Of a DNA stretch of 64,000 bases, positions 59,791-64,000 are shown one piece after another; within the stretch, counting starts at the first letter, position 1, and the number at the start of each line of letters is the position of its first letter. Origin of the DNA: Hanleya hanleyi (taxonomy: Eukaryota; Mollusca; Polyplacophora; Lepidopleurida; Hanleyidae); contig JAVTVY010036880.1 in assembly GCA_036873755.1 (NCBI GenBank), positions 62,001 through 126,000 on the forward strand. The letters are read 5' to 3'. A program made the position numbers and the translations under genes. The notes below the pieces were generated by a model that had not been told where the DNA came from, made no database searches, and saw only the letters and a list, made by a program, of their open reading frames with translations.

Positions 59791-59842
59791 TGGGACGGAC
59801 GGACGGAAGGACGGACGGAGGGACGGACGGAAGGACGGACGG
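59791..59842 (-). repeat. (CGGA)n microsatellite, mirrored copy
   Basis: GGACGGACGGAAGGACGG, reverse of 41811-41860. Confidence 0.9.
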
Positions 59843-60404
59843 CTAGCCTTTCCAAGTCCTCCCACCACTTCGTGGCGGAGGACAATAAAATGTGTGTCCT
59901 GCTGAGACAAATTTCTCTAAGAGTGGTCAAGTGTCAACAAACTGACAGCTTAAGACCCTGTTGGCTGGCTGGCTGGCTAACAGATGTCAAGCCACTCCAT
60001 ACCCCATTACCCCCAACTAGATATTAATCAGTGGACATGACCTGAAGTAGGTCAAGTATCTGTTTACTCAAATCCCACACTCATATCTCAGGATACTGCC
60101 CTCTTACAAATGCCCTCATATCCCCTCTTTGAATCATCATGGCATATGTATAATACTGTTTCACCTGTATTGTCGGCCTATAAGTATAATTAGGGTCTAA
60201 TGCAGTCAGAGAATTAGAAACTGGTGTAAAATATAAATGCGGCACATTTTGATATATGTTCTATCTATGTACGAACTGAGTTCTGATTTTATGGAATGGC
60301 CATGACAAATAATAGGAAAGTAGCAACTCTTTTGGTGATGCTGATTAAATAGAGAATATATCGTACATGTAGTTACTGTATATAGGTAATTTGTAGATAT
60401 TATT
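59843..60404. other. mirrored start of unit B; no gene recognised
   Basis: Reverse complement of 41248-41810, short frames only. Confidence 0.5.
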
Positions 60405-61228
60405 TCTATCAATGGGCATATTTTCTCGCCAACTGATATTAATGGTGTACGTATGAATTATTTACTGTTAAATTATTTCAACACATCAGTTGTGAGTTTC
60501 TATTTTTCAAACATTTTTGAACAATTAGAATGAAAGCTGTTGGCATTTTTGCTCAGCCTTTTTAACTGGTATTTTTGGTTGAGCTAGTACTCAATTAACT
60601 TGAACAGTGGTTGATTCCTGGTGACATATCATTATGATGGTCTTGACAATTCCATGCTTATATGGAACATGAAAGACCGAAGCAGTCGTTTTAGAAAGGA
60701 GGTGTTCGCTTTAGATGGATATTTTTCCCTTCAGAGTCGCTCTGTGCTGCTCTATTGTCTCGCTCCGAGCCGGCCGGTAAATTGTGACGTAATGCTCAGG
60801 TATTCCCCAACTCGTTGTCAGACAGACGAGGCCAGTCAAATGGGAAATTCTGGTTCATATTCTCATACGGTTGCCATTGGCACATATTGGCACATGCATA
60901 CTCAATTGGGAAAGCAAGCGTCACCACTTGTTGAGGGTCATTTCCTTAATAAAGGCCTTGATATAAGACAAGTTTAACCTTATAACTTTTCAATTCATAG
61001 TTACAACTTTCCGCTGCCCTAAGACGGAATTATATATGTATAACAATTAATTTTTTGCTCTGCTGGATCGTCAGAATATTCAAATACTGACTGTGTGTGG
61101 AGTTGTTTGTGTGCAATTCTATTGACGAATTATAATAAAATAAGGGATTATGTGCCTTTGGAGTTCGCTGTCTTTATTTCACTTTAAAGTCCAAAATGAT
61201 AAAGATTGGAGAAAAATGAAGAATTTTT

Positions 61229-61320
61229 TTTTCGGGGATTTGGGGATTCGAACCAAAATGTTGGTTTTCTTTTAATCTGTAGTCCGACACTGTAACCATT
61301 CGGCCAAGCAGCTGTTACAA
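61229..61320 (-). ncRNA. tRNA-like segment inside the insertion
   Basis: On the minus strand: TGGCCGAATGGTTACAGTG (A box), GTCGGACTACAGATT (anticodon-arm-like, CAG or TAC region unclear), GGTTCGAATCCCC (B box). The arms pair imperfectly and the acceptor stem does not close, so this is a tRNA pseudogene or SINE head, not a working tRNA. Confidence 0.6.
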
Positions 61321-61408
61321 TTATCAAAATGAGTAATCATGTGCCGAATGGCGGTGAACTACACCCTTTCAGAGCATGACAAGCGTTTTGGCATATTTCA
61401 ATATCATG

Positions 61409-61512
61409 AAAATATGACACCTTTAACCAAAACGATTCTTCAGTATCATTTTGGATCAAACCCACCGCATTTCGATATGTAAGACTCGTTTTGGTTAAAG
61501 GTGTCATATTTT
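61409..61512. repeat. 27-bp perfect inverted repeat
   Basis: 61409-61435 and 61486-61512 are exact reverse complements with a 50-base loop, core CACCTTTAACCAAAACGA. It lies inside the 1,062-bp insertion. Confidence 0.9.
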
Positions 61513-62734
61513 ATATATGAATGGAATTCCCTTCAAGAATATAGCAAAAAATTGCAAAAACAAACAAATGCTTATTTTCTAATACTCGTAATATTTTTTT
61601 GACAAATCTCTTCTCGGTGAAAATTGAGAATATGAAAATTCAGTATTTTCTCTCGCAAGCTAATAACTTTTAAAGTAAACGAGAGGAAATTATATTTTCG
61701 GTTTATAAACGCAACACACTAAGGAAAAAAATACGGTCAAACCGAACACCTCCTTTCCTCTGAATAGGAACATTTTTCAATTATTTCCCATGTGTATTTA
61801 AAAGAGCAGTCCCCGTTCAAAGCCTTAGGCTCAAGTTTGTACAGGAATTGTATGTCTGTAGTTATTACATGTACTTACCATAGCAGTCATTAGAGAACAC
61901 TTTTCCAAGAAAGTGGAAAGAACACTTTTCCAAGAAAGTGGAAAATTGATGAGAGTTATACATGTATGCTCACCTGTGTATGCTAATAAAGTATCAGCAA
62001 TATTTTGGTAATCTAGTGTTTACTGTTTTCACATTTCCTATTGTTATCTCAATGCATTTATACATCTCTTGTTTGATGCTGCAGATTATGGTTGCCAGTT
62101 TGCGAAAAATTATCCGGCTACCTAATGTAATTTTTTCAATCATACAATGATACATGTACATGTGTATGTTGTTATTTCAATTGTTTAGAATTTAGATTTA
62201 AGTGTGACAGACAGAACAAATCTTTACGGTGGAATCTAAATTCTCATTTCATCTATCACAAATTGCTATCTAACCTAGATTTTAAGGCAAAATTTCAAAG
62301 ACCAATAGATTCAATGGAATCCAAATCAACCAAGCACTGATTAACGATTGCTAAAATTTTAATATTCGGTTAAGGTCACTGACATATCAAACCACTGGTT
62401 TCCCTGAAGTAACTTAAGAGGCGTTTATTCATCATGAATTCAAGTGGCAAAGAAACTTCTTCAGGCTGTTTTCCTGGAATCTTTTCTCCTATTCAGAGCT
62501 GAAATAATATCCACTCACGAAGTCCAAGTTTGAAGGCTACATGTATCAGTCCAATAGGTCCATATACCGGACACGAAAATGACAGTTCGCACAAAATGAA
62601 ATCACAATTTGGTTGCCAAGGCAACTGCAGTATTGGATCAATGTGGTAAATGACACATCGTCTCCTCAATATGTATCCACCCACCAAATATTAAAACTGG
62701 AAATAAAAGCCTAAAACCTTGAAAATAGAGGGGG

Positions 62735-63200
62735 TGGGGGTGCGAGATATTCAAACCCCGGATATATATTGGGGGGGTCTTCATTACCCTGAAATATATT
62801 GGGGGGTCTCCATTACTGTCAAATATATTGGGGGGTATTTATAACCCTGAAATATATTGGGGGGGTATTCATAACCCTGGAATATATTGGGGGGGTAAAC
62901 AAGTAAATATATTGGGGGGGGGGGGGTATTTTTAAAAACCATCCACCGGGTACTTTTAAAAGGATTCATTTGATTTCATGGGCGGGGTGGATGGTTTAGT
63001 TATTTGGGGGGGGGGGGTGTCTGTGTGAAATGTATTGGGGGGGTCAAAAAGAGTTATTATTAGTGAGGGGGGTGTGGACTACAATTTTATTATGGGGGGG
63101 AGGGTATTCTTTGCCTCAGAAATATATTAGGGGGGAGGGGGGTCGGTAAAAAAAAAGAATTTACCCGGCGGGGTACATTTAGAAAACCATCCACAGGGGG
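62735..63200 (+). repeat. G-rich minisatellite, third copy
   Basis: Same unit as 39070-39445 with GGGGGG runs of up to 12. Confidence 0.85.
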
Positions 63201-63235
63201 GGGGGGGGTGCGTTTTAAAATTGCAATGGCCCATT

Positions 63236-64000
63236 TATTTCAATGACGCCATTGCACATACTTGACTACCACGCCATCTGGAGACGTAAATTGACCCAAT
63301 GACCTTTCCCGGATTTAATTGTTAGACAGAAGTTCGCAATGACGGCTGCATTGTCCGAGAGTTTTATAGATGTGAACTTGACAGAACATTATGGATCATC
63401 GATCTCATTGTTTTAATTTCCTTTCTTTTGATTAAGCCATAGAAGGAGACGTGGTTCGTCTAGCCGCGTTGATGACGTCACAGTGGCATCGTTTTCAATA
63501 AAGGCATTTTTTGGTCGAGTTTTCGGTCAGATTTTTCGATTTGTTTTATTTTGTGTAATTTCTTCACAAAAACTGCGTGATAAATTAGTAAATAATAATC
63601 TGATGTGAAATGAAATAGTTTTTCCTCGCGAAAGGCACGGATTTTGGAGAAAAATGACGAAACATCACTTTTCTGGTACCCATATTGCCGTCATTTTGAA
63701 TTTACCCATTATCCTCTGCTCAAGAATTATGCAAATAGGCTCAAATTGTCTCCAATATGATAACCTACGAAGTCACAGAATGTCAGCCTCAGTTTTTGTC
63801 GTTCCGGAGATAGGTTAGAAAGTTTGGTGACACGGCCTGGTAGGGTTAAGCTTCACCTCCAGCATTTTTACTAAACTGCGCAAAGTTCATTTTGAAAAAT
63901 GTTTCAACGAGCCTTGTGCACTTTTTCCAGAGGAATCCTCTGAGGAGTAATACAAATATTCGTTTAAGGAGATGATTTTACATATTTTAGGAACATCTGC
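63236..64000. other. right flank; no gene recognised
   Basis: Unique DNA. GATGACGTCACAG at ~63471 contains a perfect TGACGTCA (CRE-type) site. A 27-codon frame from an ATG at ~63336 (GCAATGACGGCTGCATTG) is too short to call. Confidence 0.4.

Larger units (their letters stand above)
60695..61756. mobile_element. 1,062-bp insertion with 14-bp inverted termini
   Basis: Begins AAAGGAGGTGTTCG and ends CGAACACCTCCTTT, exact inverted repeats. Units A and A' lack it: there the sequence runs TTTTAGACATTTCCTCTG, so a few target bases (ACATTT) were replaced and no clean target duplication is seen. Inside are a tRNA-like segment and a long hairpin, but no transposase frame; hence a non-autonomous element, present in one of three unit copies. 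Confidence 0.8.
51271..63235 (-). repeat. right arm of the giant palindrome (B'A'')
   Basis: 11,965 bp, the reverse complement of 39521-50379. The extra length is mostly the 1,062-bp insertion at 60695-61756, plus a 27-bp tandem duplication near 61895-61945 and a ~33-bp extra piece near 61790. A 16-bp deletion relative to A and A' lies near 62099. Confidence 0.92.
60405..63235 (+). repeat. unit A'', third copy of unit A with an insertion
   Basis: Plus-orientation copy starting TCTATCAATGGGC and running past the edge of A into text equal to 39521-39653 reversed. More diverged than A against A' and carrying several indels. Confidence 0.9.

Noticed and set aside
61229..61320. Functional tRNA gene
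   Set aside because: The boxes are present, but the acceptor stem does not close and the anticodon arm is imperfect.
37844..63235. The palindrome as a single giant transposon with 11-kb terminal inverted repeats
   Set aside because: The 891-bp spacer holds no transposase or other gene, no target duplication is visible outside the arms, and a third A copy lies outside; an inverted duplication explains it better.

Overview
This window looks like repeat-dominated genomic DNA from a marine invertebrate, most likely a mollusc. The support is AT-rich eukaryotic DNA with spliced-gene signals, several kinds of retroelement, tRNA-derived SINEs, and three repeat families I associate with mollusc genomes: GGTCACAGTGACC arrays, 'CCAAGATGGCTGCCATTGACC' satellites preceded by (TCCG)n, and short elements carrying gagtgagtcagtcagt. 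There are no bacterial operons, CRISPR arrays, rRNAs or convincing functional tRNAs. The host group is an inference from repeat style.

Layout. 1-3059: 3' end of a decayed Gypsy-type retrotransposon whose 3' LTR is split by a 5'-truncated LINE. 4.5-5.8 kb: tandem array of a ~0.5 kb unit, with relatives at 11.3-12.2, 24.8-25.2 and 33.2-34.0 kb. 7.1-8.2 kb, minus strand: two exons of a BTB/POZ-domain gene, the only probable cellular gene I could support. 9.7-15.1 kb: diverged inverted repeats flanking a broken Polinton/Maverick remnant (capsid-type protein, then an adenain-type protease). 17-25 kb: dispersed repeats and several copies of a short element whose ends read CCTACGAAGTAGG. 25.2-31.3 kb: a LINE ORF1 remnant carrying a nested LINE 3' end with an exact 135-bp target duplication, a decayed CR1/L2-type LINE, and a Gypsy gag-protease remnant. 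35.4-36.7 kb: remnant of another reverse transcriptase class between direct repeats.

The main structure is 37.8-63.2 kb, a nested set of inverted duplications in the order A, A', B, spacer, B', A''. A/A' is a 1.6-kb palindrome with a 204-bp spacer. A'B/B'A'' is a palindrome with ~11-12-kb arms and an 891-bp spacer. The arms are very similar but not identical (three amino-acid substitutions and one extra codon in a 483-codon LINE frame; a 1,062-bp insertion in one arm only), so it is not a simple mirrored assembly error. Each arm holds a G-rich minisatellite, a 157-bp satellite split by a LINE, a minisatellite made of nested perfect palindromes (core TTTCCGATATCGGAAA), an array rich in perfect GGTCAnnnTGACC nuclear-receptor-type motifs, and a tRNA-derived SINE.

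Apart from the BTB gene, nearly everything recognisable is selfish DNA, mostly broken. All calls come from reading the sequence by eye; no database search or alignment was run.
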